From: Bacillota bacterium
GTDB lineage: Bacteria > Bacillota > Clostridia > Lachnospirales > Lachnospiraceae
Assembly: GCA_023407575.1 (NCBI GenBank)
Contig: JAEYLX010000032.1
Span: forward strand, 124,001 to 188,000
Direction of reading: 5' to 3'
DNA length: 64,000 bases
Shown: one piece after another, positions 26,206 through 35,292 of the stretch
Position numbering within the stretch: position 1 is the first letter of the stretch
Layout of the letters: each line of letters starts with the position of its first letter
Notes under the pieces: generated by a model
Seen by the model: the letters and a program-made list of their open reading frames with translations, nothing else
Databases searched by the model: none
Told to the model about the DNA's origin: nothing
Position numbers and translations under genes: made by a program

Positions 26206-27684
26206 ATGTACATAAAAAAATCTTTAATTATACTTATTATAATTGTATTCGTGTTATCATTGGTGAGTAACTCAAAAGCAATATATGCACAAGAAGCAGT
26301 TGCTCCAGTGAAAGACCTAAAAGTTCTAATAATTGAAATTAATCCTTATTTAAAGTCCAAAAAGATGAAAGTAACAGATTATTTTAATACATTTGGATTG
26401 AATTTAAGTTTGAAATCCTCTGTAAAGTCTATACAAGGAGACTTTGTAATGGGATCAAATGGGGTAGTAAACTGTAAAATTGTTGGTGTAGAATATTTGA
26501 ACGAATTTCCTACTTACACAAAGAAGATCACACTTTCGCATATAGACAAATCAGGCAAAGAAATTATAACAGGAAAAGATTATAAATTGGATGAGACTAC
26601 TTATTTAGATATATTCAGGAATGGTTGGAATGGTTGGTGGGATAATGTAAACACAGCAAGACTAGAAGGAATAGATAATCCGTATTATTTTGATTATAAT
26701 TATATTCTAAATAAATATAACTTAGTTGAACGCAAAAATGCCAAGGAATTTGACATGGTTTGGGTATTTAGCATTGATATGGTTAGTATGCGGGAAACTA
26801 GCATGGTTGGCCGAAGTGCGTTTGATGTGAATGGCGCTACCATATATGCAGATTGCGATAACTTTGTAATTGCTGGATTTAATTTTACTCGATCGGATAG
26901 CGCATTTGAATGTATTGGACATTATGCTGAAGCTATGTTAAATAATGTCTATCAGGTGAGCGATGAAGCTTATAATAAACAGCTGTCCTTTACATCATAT
27001 AATGAGCTAAATACCTGGCAAAAATTCTACTTATGCTTGAACAAAGCACCAGTAAATGTGAAAGAATATGGGGTGGGCCAAGTTCATTTTGCACCAAATA
27101 GTACAAGTGATTATGACTGGGAAAATCAAACGCCGGTTATAAGTACCTGGATCGACTGGAAAAATAATTATCCAAAATTAACAGGAGAAACGGCTGAATT
27201 CACAGCTAATACATATTTTAAAGAGGGAATGACAGCAAATCAAGCACATAAAAGATGGTGGTTTAGCTTGATGCCCCACCACCAAGGACGTGATGCCAAT
27301 GGATATTCCCATAATTGGTGGGACTATATCCTTTCATTAGATTATGTAACTAGTATTGGTACTTCAAATAAATATTTTGAAAAGAATGCAATGGATAAGT
27401 ATAAAAAGACAATACTACTTGAAACGGGGGATATTATTACTGACTTAAAATTTACTTTAAATTACAAGTCCGGTAAATCAAAAGATTTTATTGTTAATAA
27501 AAAATATAATTATGTTACAAGTAGTAATAATAAAGTTATATCAATAATAGATGGGAAGATTAAAGCATTAGCAACAGGTAGTGCGTTAATTAAGCTCAAA
27601 TATGATGGGCGAGAAAACTATTATAAGATAACGGTTGTTAAAGAAAAAAAGGCATGTCTTATAAACGTAAATAAAAACAAATAA
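26206..27684 (+). CDS. Secreted Trp-rich protein of unknown function with C-terminal Ig-like domain
   Basis: This 492-residue protein has a signal peptide (about 1-27, cut after AIYA). The body carries conserved-looking polar and aromatic blocks: FRNGWNGWWDN near 145, IGHYAEAMLNNVY near 237, GVGQVHFAPN near 288, and WWFSLMPHHQG near 350 followed by a second paired-Trp block (NWWDYI). His and Glu residues in these blocks could be a metal or active site, but I do not recognise the enzyme family. The last ~80 residues resemble a degenerate Big_2 domain. It starts 45 bases after the preceding gene, with an AGGAG-type ribosome site, and is followed by a terminator, so the two are probably co-transcribed. 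Confidence 0.65.
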   Translation: MYIKKSLIILIIIVFVLSLVSNSKAIYAQEAVAPVKDLKVLIIEINPYLKSKKMKVTDYFNTFGLNLSLKSSVKSIQGDFVMGSNGVVNCKIVGVEYLNEFPTYTKKITLSHIDKSGKEIITGKDYKLDETTYLDIFRNGWNGWWDNVNTARLEGIDNPYYFDYNYILNKYNLVERKNAKEFDMVWVFSIDMVSMRETSMVGRSAFDVNGATIYADCDNFVIAGFNFTRSDSAFECIGHYAEAMLNNVYQVSDEAYNKQLSFTSYNELNTWQKFYLCLNKAPVNVKEYGVGQVHFAPNSTSDYDWENQTPVISTWIDWKNNYPKLTGETAEFTANTYFKEGMTANQAHKRWWFSLMPHHQGRDANGYSHNWWDYILSLDYVTSIGTSNKYFEKNAMDKYKKTILLETGDIITDLKFTLNYKSGKSKDFIVNKKYNYVTSSNNKVISIIDGKIKALATGSALIKLKYDGRENYYKITVVKEKKACLINVNKNK

Positions 27685-27693
27685 GAATAAATG

Positions 27694-27735
27694 AACACAG
27701 CGCCTTCAGTAAAAGTGGCGTTGTGTTTCATTTTA
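27694..27735 (+). terminator. Intrinsic terminator
   Basis: AACACAGCGCC (27694-27704) pairs with GGCGTTGTGTT (27717-27727), with one G-T pair, around a 12-base loop. Ts follow, interrupted by CA. Confidence 0.85.
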
Positions 27736-27843
27736 CATTTAAGGTAAATTTCACTAATTTATAACAAAAACATGTACGTTTTATCCAATAATAATTGGTA
27801 GGATAAAGCTGTTACTACATTGTTAAAAATAGGAGGAATAGGA

Positions 27844-29958
27844 ATGAGATTATCAAGAAATGGTAAAAAAGTAATTAGCTTTGGTTTGGTTTCTCTATTT
27901 GTTGCAAGTAGCTTTTCCGCTTTGTCCTTTGCTGAAGAAAATGAAAAAGTACTTTTACCTATTGATATGGAATGGAGTTACAATGATGAAGGAATTGATC
28001 TAGGTACAGAATGGATAAAAGAGGATTACGATACTACTGATTGGAAAACAGGAGTTGCTCCGATAGGCTTTGGAGATGCTGTTTCTGAAACGAATCCTGA
28101 TGTTTTACTTGGAACTGAAATTGGTTATGGTGATGATGAAGATAATAAGTATATGACGACCTATGCAGTAACTAAAATTGAGCTGGAATCCTTGGAAGGC
28201 TTTGAAGCCTTAGAAATCTATGTACATGTTGATGATGGTGCCGTGGTATATTTTAATGGACAAGAAGCGTTTCGAAAAGGAATTGATGTGGAAGAGGAAG
28301 TGAATTTCAATACTCCTGCTAAATTCTCTAAAAAAGAAGAAATATTTTATTTGCCAGTTGAACTGTTACAGGCCGGAGTTAATACCATATCAGCAGAAAT
28401 ACATCAGGATGGCGGTGACAGCTCTGATTTATGGTTTGAAATGAGTATTACCGGGTTAAAGGAAGCACCTGAAATTATAGACTATACTAAAACTCCAATC
28501 CCAAACACAGAGGTTGAGGTGGGTAATGTATCCAGAGTTGTGGTTTCTATGAAGGGTGATACTAAGACAGAAAAGGGTTTTACCTGGTATACATCACAGG
28601 CATCTGCTAATAGCGACCTTCAGATAATAGAAAAAACAGATTTGGAAGAACCTGATTTTAGTAAGGCATTAACATTTACAGGCACATATTCAAGATCAAC
28701 AAATGCTCCCGAATATGTGGTGCATAAGGCAGATGCTACGGGATTAGAGGCTGGTATGGAATATCAATTTAGAGTAGGTGACGCTTCACTTAATCTTTGG
28801 AGTGATACTGGCAGTTTCAAAACAGCAGATGAGGATGGGAAATTTACTTTCATTGATTTGGCAGATACGCAGGCGAAAACTGAGATAGAAGCAGAGTTAT
28901 CAGCGGATACCTTTGAAAAAGCCAGTGATACAGTAAAAGATTCCGAATTTATCATAATTAATGGAGATATTGTAGATGCAGGCATTATTGAAGAGCAATG
29001 GGGATGGGTTTTGGATGCGGCAGATGGCACCTTATTAAATACAACCTTGGTAGGTGTTGCTGGTAACCATGATGAAGATCCTATGTCCTTCATTGAGCAT
29101 TTTAACTTAGACACACCAGCAGGCTCATCAATTGAAACTGGAGCATACTATTCCTATAACTATGAAAATACGCATTTTATCGTTCTGAATAATAATGAAG
29201 ATTCAGAAGAATTCCGTAATTTTTCAGTAGATCAAATTAATTGGTTAAAGGAAGATGTAGCGATTGCGAATGCAGATGAGAATATCGATTGGATTATTGC
29301 TGTAATGCATAAAGGTCCGTATACCACCTCCAACCATGCGACGGACGAGGATATTATGGGAGCAAACGGTGTAAGAGAAATAGTTCCTTCCCTTTTTTAT
29401 GAGTTAGGAATTGATTTGGTATTACAAGGACACGATCATATTTATGCACGTACTAAACCTATTGCTAATGGTGTGGCTGTTGACACAGAAAAAGTAGTTG
29501 GTGAATATAATGGCATTCAGGTAGAATACTCAGTTAATACGGAAGGAACCGTTTATATGATACCAAGTACAGCAGGTCCGAAGGTTTATTATAAGAATAC
29601 TGAAATTGAGCAGGAATATTATGATCTGTTTGAAGTGGCCAATGAAAACAGTGCAGCTATATATGGTCCAGATCCAAGTGATTCGTCCAGACCAGTACGG
29701 AGTCAGATTCAGACATTTGCAGAGTTTAATATTGATGGGGACAAGCTCACTGCTATTGTATATGAAATAGATCAAAGTAAAAATGATGGTGAACCTTATG
29801 TACTTGACAGTTTTGGGTTAATGAATACGGCGGAAGTGGAAACAGTTGAAATACCTAAAACTGGTGTGAAATCTACCGGAATTATATTTGCTGTTGGTTC
29901 TGTTCTTGCTTTACTAGGTGCAATTATATTGAATAACAAAAAAGTAACGAAGGCATAA
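27844..29958 (+). CDS. Cell-wall-anchored metallophosphoesterase (purple acid phosphatase-like)
   Basis: This ~704-residue surface enzyme has a signal peptide (1 to about 29, cut near SFA-EEN). A beta-sandwich (about 30-190) comes first, then an Fn3-like purple-phosphatase N-domain (about 205-310) and a calcineurin-type phosphoesterase core. Metal-ligand motifs are DLADTQ near 337 (Thr where His is common), NGDIVD near 375, GNHDE near 407, MHKGPY near 490 and GHDHIY near 529. The C-terminus is a sorting signal: IPKTG, a hydrophobic helix, then KKVTKA, so sortase should link it to peptidoglycan. An in-frame TTG at 27820 exists, but AGGAGG at 27831-27836 is 7 bases before ATG 27844. Substrate (phosphomonoester or nucleotide) cannot be read from sequence. 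Confidence 0.85.
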   Translation: MRLSRNGKKVISFGLVSLFVASSFSALSFAEENEKVLLPIDMEWSYNDEGIDLGTEWIKEDYDTTDWKTGVAPIGFGDAVSETNPDVLLGTEIGYGDDEDNKYMTTYAVTKIELESLEGFEALEIYVHVDDGAVVYFNGQEAFRKGIDVEEEVNFNTPAKFSKKEEIFYLPVELLQAGVNTISAEIHQDGGDSSDLWFEMSITGLKEAPEIIDYTKTPIPNTEVEVGNVSRVVVSMKGDTKTEKGFTWYTSQASANSDLQIIEKTDLEEPDFSKALTFTGTYSRSTNAPEYVVHKADATGLEAGMEYQFRVGDASLNLWSDTGSFKTADEDGKFTFIDLADTQAKTEIEAELSADTFEKASDTVKDSEFIIINGDIVDAGIIEEQWGWVLDAADGTLLNTTLVGVAGNHDEDPMSFIEHFNLDTPAGSSIETGAYYSYNYENTHFIVLNNNEDSEEFRNFSVDQINWLKEDVAIANADENIDWIIAVMHKGPYTTSNHATDEDIMGANGVREIVPSLFYELGIDLVLQGHDHIYARTKPIANGVAVDTEKVVGEYNGIQVEYSVNTEGTVYMIPSTAGPKVYYKNTEIEQEYYDLFEVANENSAAIYGPDPSDSSRPVRSQIQTFAEFNIDGDKLTAIVYEIDQSKNDGEPYVLDSFGLMNTAEVETVEIPKTGVKSTGIIFAVGSVLALLGAIILNNKKVTKA

Positions 29959-29980
29959 AACATTTGTTAAAAGCCTTTAG

Positions 29981-30017
29981 AAAGACGCCATTGGAGAGTA
30001 ACCGATGGCGTCTTTTT
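29981..30017. terminator. Bidirectional terminator between the phosphoesterase and lacI-type genes
   Basis: AAAGACGCCAT (29981-29991) pairs perfectly with ATGGCGTCTTT (30005-30015), with As before and Ts after. It lies between convergent genes and can serve both. Confidence 0.9.
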
Positions 30018-30061
30018 ACTGAGCTAATAAACATATCATGCTGGTTTCCTATGAACAGACT

Positions 30062-31087
30062 CTAATTCTCCAAGGGGATTACTGACTGTCTTTCTGTAAT
30101 TTCCACATCCAATATAATTCTTCTTTGTGCTACAGTTCCAGTGTCAATTTGCTCCATAAGAAGCTCAAAGGCGCATTCAGCCTTTGCAGCGATGTTTTGT
30201 GATATTGTAGTCAGCTTGGGGCTGGGGTAAATAGCACTCTCGATATTATCAAAGCCAACAATCGATAGATCTTTTGGGATAACATATCCATTCCTGCGTG
30301 CACCTTCCATAATACCGATGGCCATAATATCTGCAGACGCAAGAACGGCAGTGATTTCACCCCTGCGTTCACTGAGTTCACGTCCCACTGCAACGCCAGT
30401 GTCATAGATTGGCATAGCGGTATATACAAAAGAGTCCTGAAAATCAATATTTGATTCTTTTAACGCAGTTTTGTAACCTTTAAAGCGTTGGTTAACGACA
30501 CTATCCACTTCCTCTGATTCAATCGGGCCAACAAAGGCAATATTTCTATGTCCCATACTAATGAGATATTTTGTGGCAATGTATCCACCTTTAAAATCAT
30601 TAATACCAACACTTAAAATATCTGGAATATTAGAATAACTATCCAGAAAAACCATTGGTAAATCGTTGTGTGCAATAATTTTATTCACTATTTTATCGTA
30701 ATGAGGAAGTAGAAAAATTGCACCATCCATATTCCAGGTTTTAAGCAGATTTGAAACATCAGAGGCACTGCTGACAGAACGAATCATTGCATAGTAGCCT
30801 TTCCGTCTTACTGAATGTTCCACAACACCAATTAACTCACTTAAATAGGGATCTCGGAAAAAGTTATAATCGCCTCCGCCGAGAGGGATGATGACACCTA
30901 TAATCTTTGTAGATTTTACAGCTAAACTTTTCGCAGAAAGGTTTGGAACATAATGTTTCTTCTTAATTAATTCATTGATTAGCTCTATATTCTTTTCCGA
31001 AACCCTGGCATGATTACCGTTGATAACATTATAGACAGTCATTACGCTGACGCCTGCTTCAGCAGCAATTTCTTTAATAATCGACAT
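30062..31087 (-). CDS. LacI/GalR-family repressor of the maltodextrin operon
   Basis: This is a 341-residue regulator. Residues 1-50 form the LacI helix-turn-helix with EAGVSVMTVYNVING and the hinge LAVKSTK. The rest is a periplasmic-binding-protein fold for a sugar effector (GVIIPLGGGDYNF, IAFVGPIESEEVDS, STVIGFDN-type text SIVGFDNIES). ATG 31087 is 6 bases after GGAGGGG; the upstream ATG at 31102 has no such site. It is transcribed away from the binding-protein gene. Two matching 18-bp sites in the divergent region, one just downstream of the malE-like promoter, are its likely operators. The inducer is presumably a maltodextrin, by context. Confidence 0.85.
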   Translation of the reverse strand: MSIIKEIAAEAGVSVMTVYNVINGNHARVSEKNIELINELIKKKHYVPNLSAKSLAVKSTKIIGVIIPLGGGDYNFFRDPYLSELIGVVEHSVRRKGYYAMIRSVSSASDVSNLLKTWNMDGAIFLLPHYDKIVNKIIAHNDLPMVFLDSYSNIPDILSVGINDFKGGYIATKYLISMGHRNIAFVGPIESEEVDSVVNQRFKGYKTALKESNIDFQDSFVYTAMPIYDTGVAVGRELSERRGEITAVLASADIMAIGIMEGARRNGYVIPKDLSIVGFDNIESAIYPSPKLTTISQNIAAKAECAFELLMEQIDTGTVAQRRIILDVEITERQSVIPLEN

Positions 31088-31207
31088 ATTAGACCCCTCC
31101 ATAACTTCTATTATTATCTATTTCTTGACAAATTGCAAGTGAGAAGCGTTCCGGTAAACTATTTAGAACTAATTCAAAGAAGCATTTTACCTGGGTTTGA
31201 TTTATTA

Positions 31208-31225
31208 AAGTAAACCGATAAACTT
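31208..31225. promoter_or_regulatory. Operator-like site O2 in the divergent region
   Basis: AAGTAAACCGATAAACTT shares the core TA(A/T)ACCGATAAAC with site O1 and is an imperfect palindrome, as LacI-type operators are. It lies 120 bases upstream of the lacI-type start and 157 bases from O1 (about 174 centre to centre), a spacing that could allow DNA looping. Confidence 0.55.
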
Positions 31226-31347
31226 ATATGCTGTAATTATTTGTAATATCATATTTGAATATAACATATTTATAAGGCCTAAGTAAAATTGTTTTACCCC
31301 GATACATTAAAAGTTACTATAAAACTCCGAAATAGCAATAAAATATA

Positions 31348-31399
31348 TTGACAATGCACAAAAATGATGCTACGCTAACAAAGGTATACCGATAAACCT
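31348..31399 (+). promoter_or_regulatory. Promoter and operator O1 of the maltodextrin operon
   Basis: TTGACA at 31348-31353 and TACGCT at 31371-31376 are 17 bases apart. Immediately downstream, 31382-31399 reads AGGTATACCGATAAACCT, an imperfect palindrome with the same core as O2. A repressor bound here would cover the transcription start. Confidence 0.65.
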
Positions 31400-31430
31400 A
31401 AATTATAGTCAAAACGCGGGAGGATATGAA

Positions 31431-32930
31431 ATGAAGAAATTATTAGTAGTTTTACTAGTTATTACCATGATTTTCTCAATGACAGCATGTAAAAAGCAAG
31501 TGACAGCAAAATTTGAAGACGACCTGAAATGGGACGATGCAAAGCAAGAATATGTATTTGAAAAAGATGCAAAATTAACATTCTGGCACGACAACGAAGC
31601 ATATGCAACAAAAATTATTGAACTTTGGAATGCAAAGTATCCTGATGTTGAATTAACCTATCAAAACGTTGGCTCCACCGATACAGCAGAAAAGATGAAA
31701 CTTGATGGTCCTGCTGGATTGGGAGCAGATGTTGTATACATACCTCATAACAGTGTTGTTGATATGAGAGAAGCTGGTTTGTTATTTCAGCTTCCGGAAA
31801 GAGATGAGACTTACTTTAAATCTATTATGCAGGATTCTGCAACAGCTGTAACTTTATACGAAGATAATATGTTTGCAGTTCCCTCCAGTGTAGAAAATAT
31901 TGCGTTGGTATATAACAAGCAGATTTTAGCTGCGTTACCTACAATTCCTACAGTACTTAATCTAACGGCTACTAATTTATTGGAGCAGGTGGAAAGAGAA
32001 GAAATTTATCTTGAAGAATTATTTGCAGGTGTTGCAGCTTGGGGAAATAATTTTGCAGGTACAGGAGCAGAAATTCCATATCTTTCTGATCGTTTTGAGA
32101 GCGAGGGTGAAGAAGGTGCTGCAGCTGAAGATAAGCATACAATTCTTGCATATCAGTTGTATGATGCCTATCACAATTATTTCTTATTAACCAGAGACGG
32201 TTATAGAGTATTTGGTGAGGATAATAACGATCCAACGAAATTTGACATAACATCACCAGAAGTTACCGCGTCCATCAAATCCGTAACTGGAGATTGGTAT
32301 GGAAATAAAGATGGTTCTACATTATTCCCTGGTTTAGCAACTATTCAGGACATGGGATGGGATCAAGGTCCAGCTCGTTTCCAAAAGGGGCAATTAGCAA
32401 TGACCATTAGTGGTCCTTGGGTAATTTCAGATATTAATAAGAATTTTACTACCTGGGCTGAAACAGGGAAATTTGGTGTAACAGCAGATACAAAGGTTTC
32501 TGATTTGTATGGTGCAATTAAATTACCTAGATTTAATAATGATCAACAGCCTATTACCTTCTCCGGTGTACAGGTAACTGGTATGAATATATATACGGAT
32601 TATCCGAATGCAACAATGAATTTGATGAGATTTTTAACCAGTCAAGAAGTAATGAATGTTATTTATAGCAGCTTGGGCAAGATTCCAGCAGTTAAAGATT
32701 CTTCAACAGTTCCAGGATTAAATGAAGATATTATCAGTCAGGGCTTTTTAAGTCAGGCTGCTTTCTCCCATGCAATGCCTGTAATCCAGGAAGGTAATTA
32801 CATGTGGGATCCTCTTCGTGATGTATGGACCAATATCTTTGATGAAAAGATGACCATTGAAGACGCACAAGCAAAATCCTTACAGGATTATGAAAATATT
32901 ATTGCGAATTCAGGAAAGGCCGCTGAATAA
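31431..32930 (+). CDS. Maltodextrin ABC transporter, substrate-binding lipoprotein
   Basis: This is a 499-residue extracellular solute-binding protein (family 1). The lipobox ends MTAC, with Cys20 lipidated, which tethers it to the outer membrane face. The mature N-terminus has KLTFWHDNEAYATKIIELW, the usual first lobe of maltose-type binding proteins. QKGQLAMTISGPWVI near 320-335 is the family's second-lobe signature. It is longer than E. coli MalE by an inserted acidic segment (about 215-240). GGGAGG lies 7 bases before the ATG. It is first in the operon with the permeases and four glucan-active enzymes, which points to starch-derived oligosaccharides as substrate. Confidence 0.88.
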   Translation: MKKLLVVLLVITMIFSMTACKKQVTAKFEDDLKWDDAKQEYVFEKDAKLTFWHDNEAYATKIIELWNAKYPDVELTYQNVGSTDTAEKMKLDGPAGLGADVVYIPHNSVVDMREAGLLFQLPERDETYFKSIMQDSATAVTLYEDNMFAVPSSVENIALVYNKQILAALPTIPTVLNLTATNLLEQVEREEIYLEELFAGVAAWGNNFAGTGAEIPYLSDRFESEGEEGAAAEDKHTILAYQLYDAYHNYFLLTRDGYRVFGEDNNDPTKFDITSPEVTASIKSVTGDWYGNKDGSTLFPGLATIQDMGWDQGPARFQKGQLAMTISGPWVISDINKNFTTWAETGKFGVTADTKVSDLYGAIKLPRFNNDQQPITFSGVQVTGMNIYTDYPNATMNLMRFLTSQEVMNVIYSSLGKIPAVKDSSTVPGLNEDIISQGFLSQAAFSHAMPVIQEGNYMWDPLRDVWTNIFDEKMTIEDAQAKSLQDYENIIANSGKAAE

Positions 32931-32958
32931 CAAATAACGAGCTTGGTTTAAAACAAGA

Positions 32959-32999
32959 GGGTATTGTAGAACGTTCCTATGGAGTGTTTTGCAATACCC
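32959..32999 (+). other. Intercistronic hairpin between binding-protein and permease genes
   Basis: GGGTATTG (32959-32966) pairs with CAATACCC (32992-32999) and no T-run follows. Hairpins here commonly protect the upstream mRNA, giving more binding protein than permease. Confidence 0.6.
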
Positions 33000-33027
33000 A
33001 CTCTCAAAAATAAGGAGATTTAATCCT

Positions 33028-34383
33028 ATGGGGAATAAAAAGAAAAATAAATGGTGGCAGAAATTTATTGGTCAGCAAATGACACTTGCTGGTTGGCTAT
33101 CCTTTTTTGTTTTCGGATTGGGCCAGATAAAAAATAAGCAGAAAGGGAAAGCGCTGTTTTTCTTCAGCTTTCAATTCGTATATGTATTAGTAGAGATTCT
33201 TACCAGTTCCATCATAAATCCTGGAGTTCCAGGGCAACCAGAGTATTGGGGATACGGATTTTTTAGAAAGGGAATCCATGGCTTTATTACCTTGGGAAAT
33301 ACAACTGGCGGAAGATTCCGTGATAATTCGCCAGTTATGATGATTGAGGGAATTATAGCCATTTTCTTGCTGCTTATCCTGGTGGTAGTCTGGCTGTTGA
33401 ATATGAAAGATGCCAATGAAAGCTATTTAAGTTATAAGAAGACAGGTATTATCCAGTCGTCAAAAGAGTTTTATAAAGAGGTATTTGAAACTGGTTTTGC
33501 TTATGTAGTAAGTGCACCTGCTTTATTTTTACTAATGTTCGTTACTATCTTACCTATTATCTTTGCTTTTTTAACTGCTTTTACCAACTGGGATGCCTAT
33601 CATAGTCCCCCAGCTGATTTAATTGATTGGGTTGGCTTTGCTAACTTTACACAGATACTTAAGCTTCCGGGCTGGAGAAGTACATTTTTTGGAGTAGCCA
33701 GTTGGACAGTGATATGGGCTGTTCTTTCAACGTTTACAACCTTCTTTGGAGGTTTACTGGTAGCGCTTGTTATAAACAACAAACGAGTGGTATTTAAGAA
33801 GGTTTGGCGTACAATTTTAATTTTACCCTGGGCAATACCCAGTATGGTATCCTTGTTGGTATTCAAAAACTTTTTGAATCAGACCTATGGTCCTTTAAAT
33901 AGAATGCTGGAAGCCAATATACCGTGGCTGAACGATGCTGTAATTGCGAAAATAACCTTGGTTGTCATTAATTTCTGGTTGGGCGTGCCTTATTTTATGA
34001 TGCTTATGACAGGAATTTTAACAAGTTTTGATAAAACCTTATACGAAGCCGCAAAAGTAGATGGAGCAAACGCGGGTCAAAGTTTTAGAAAAATTACCTT
34101 TCCTATTTTGTTCTCACAGGTAAAGCCACTGTTGATTATGTCTTTTGCAGGTAATTTTAATAACTTTGGTGTGGTATTCTTCCTAACTGGAGGTGGTCCA
34201 AGAAATGTAGCCTATGAATATGCAAATCATACGGATATTCTAATTACCTGGATTTATAAAATGACCAAAGATTTTCAAATGTACAATATGGCCTCAGTCA
34301 TGTCAATTATCATATTCCTGCTAATCGGAGGCATTTCAACCTGGAACTTTTTACGAAGTGATGCTTTTAAGGAGGACAATTAA
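33028..34383 (+). CDS. Maltodextrin ABC transporter permease, MalF type
   Basis: This 451-residue membrane permease begins with a basic segment and about three extra N-terminal helices (to about 130). The core permease helices follow. The EAA loop that docks the ATPase is EAAKVDGANAGQSFRKITFP near 345-364. The start is ATG 33028, about 10 bases after AAGGAG; the upstream TTG has no ribosome site. The next gene begins 1 base after its stop. No ATPase gene accompanies the transporter, so a shared MsmX/MalK-type ATPase must be encoded elsewhere, as in many Firmicutes. Confidence 0.9.
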   Translation: MGNKKKNKWWQKFIGQQMTLAGWLSFFVFGLGQIKNKQKGKALFFFSFQFVYVLVEILTSSIINPGVPGQPEYWGYGFFRKGIHGFITLGNTTGGRFRDNSPVMMIEGIIAIFLLLILVVVWLLNMKDANESYLSYKKTGIIQSSKEFYKEVFETGFAYVVSAPALFLLMFVTILPIIFAFLTAFTNWDAYHSPPADLIDWVGFANFTQILKLPGWRSTFFGVASWTVIWAVLSTFTTFFGGLLVALVINNKRVVFKKVWRTILILPWAIPSMVSLLVFKNFLNQTYGPLNRMLEANIPWLNDAVIAKITLVVINFWLGVPYFMMLMTGILTSFDKTLYEAAKVDGANAGQSFRKITFPILFSQVKPLLIMSFAGNFNNFGVVFFLTGGGPRNVAYEYANHTDILITWIYKMTKDFQMYNMASVMSIIIFLLIGGISTWNFLRSDAFKEDN

Positions 34384-34384
34384 T

Positions 34385-35257
34385 ATGGGACAACGCCACA
34401 AACGCAACAATACCATGTCTATAACAGATCGTATCAAAGATGTTCTAGCTTATATAGGAATTTATGCTTTATTGATAGTTTTAGCTATATCCATATTGTA
34501 TCCTGTTATTTGGATTGTGGGATCAGCCTTTAATCCAGGATCTTCCCTGGCTTCGGTATCTGCAATTCCTAAGCATCCAACTTTTAATAATTTTATTCGA
34601 TTATTTAAGGAAACGGATTACGAGCGATGGTATTTAAATACATTATCCATAGCTATTCTTAATATGACAGTATCCGTTGTTCTTGTAGGAACCATGGGAT
34701 ATATTTTTGCAAGATTAAAGTTTGCAGGTAAGAAAATTGGTCTGCTGTCCATTTTAATATTGCAGATGTTCCCGTCTTTCATGGGTATGATTGCAATCTA
34801 TGTATTCTTTTTAAATTTTGGACTACTTAATCAACCTTTGGCACTGGTAATTATTTATTCAGCAGGTCAAATTCCCTATAATACCTGGCTAATCAAAGGT
34901 TACCTTAAAAATGTCTCTACCTCACTGGATGAAGCAGCACAGATTGATGGAGCAAGCAAGTTGCAGATTTATACGAAAATTATTTTGCCAATTATGTTCC
35001 CGATTTTGACCTTTGTAGCGATTACTCAATTTATGGCACCCTGGTTTGACTATATTCTGCCTAGCTTTTTGATTTCATCTACGGAGAGAAAGACGTTAGC
35101 TGTGGGACTATATGAATTAATTAATACACAGACAAATACAAACTTTACAATGTTTGCAGCTGGTGCAGTATTAGTAGCAGCACCGATTGCAATTCTATAT
35201 CTGTTCCTTCAGAGATTTTTAATTGATGGATTAAGCGCAGGAGCTAATAAGGAATAG
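34385..35257 (+). CDS. Maltodextrin ABC transporter permease, MalG type
   Basis: This 290-residue permease has six predicted helices. The EAA loop EAAQIDGASKLQIYTKIILP lies near 185-204, and the C-terminus ends FLIDGLSAGANKE, close to the MalG consensus GLTAGAVKG. AAGGAGG sits 9 bases before ATG 34385. It pairs with the preceding MalF-type protein to form the channel. Confidence 0.92.
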   Translation: MGQRHKRNNTMSITDRIKDVLAYIGIYALLIVLAISILYPVIWIVGSAFNPGSSLASVSAIPKHPTFNNFIRLFKETDYERWYLNTLSIAILNMTVSVVLVGTMGYIFARLKFAGKKIGLLSILILQMFPSFMGMIAIYVFFLNFGLLNQPLALVIIYSAGQIPYNTWLIKGYLKNVSTSLDEAAQIDGASKLQIYTKIILPIMFPILTFVAITQFMAPWFDYILPSFLISSTERKTLAVGLYELINTQTNTNFTMFAAGAVLVAAPIAILYLFLQRFLIDGLSAGANKE

Positions 35258-35292
35258 TTACAATTTTATCAACAATGGAAAGGACGGACACT

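Noticed and set aside
31139..31156. CcpA cre site near GAGAAGCGTTCCGGTA
   Set aside because: The left half lacks the TG of the cre consensus and the right half does not match; only the AAGCG core fits.
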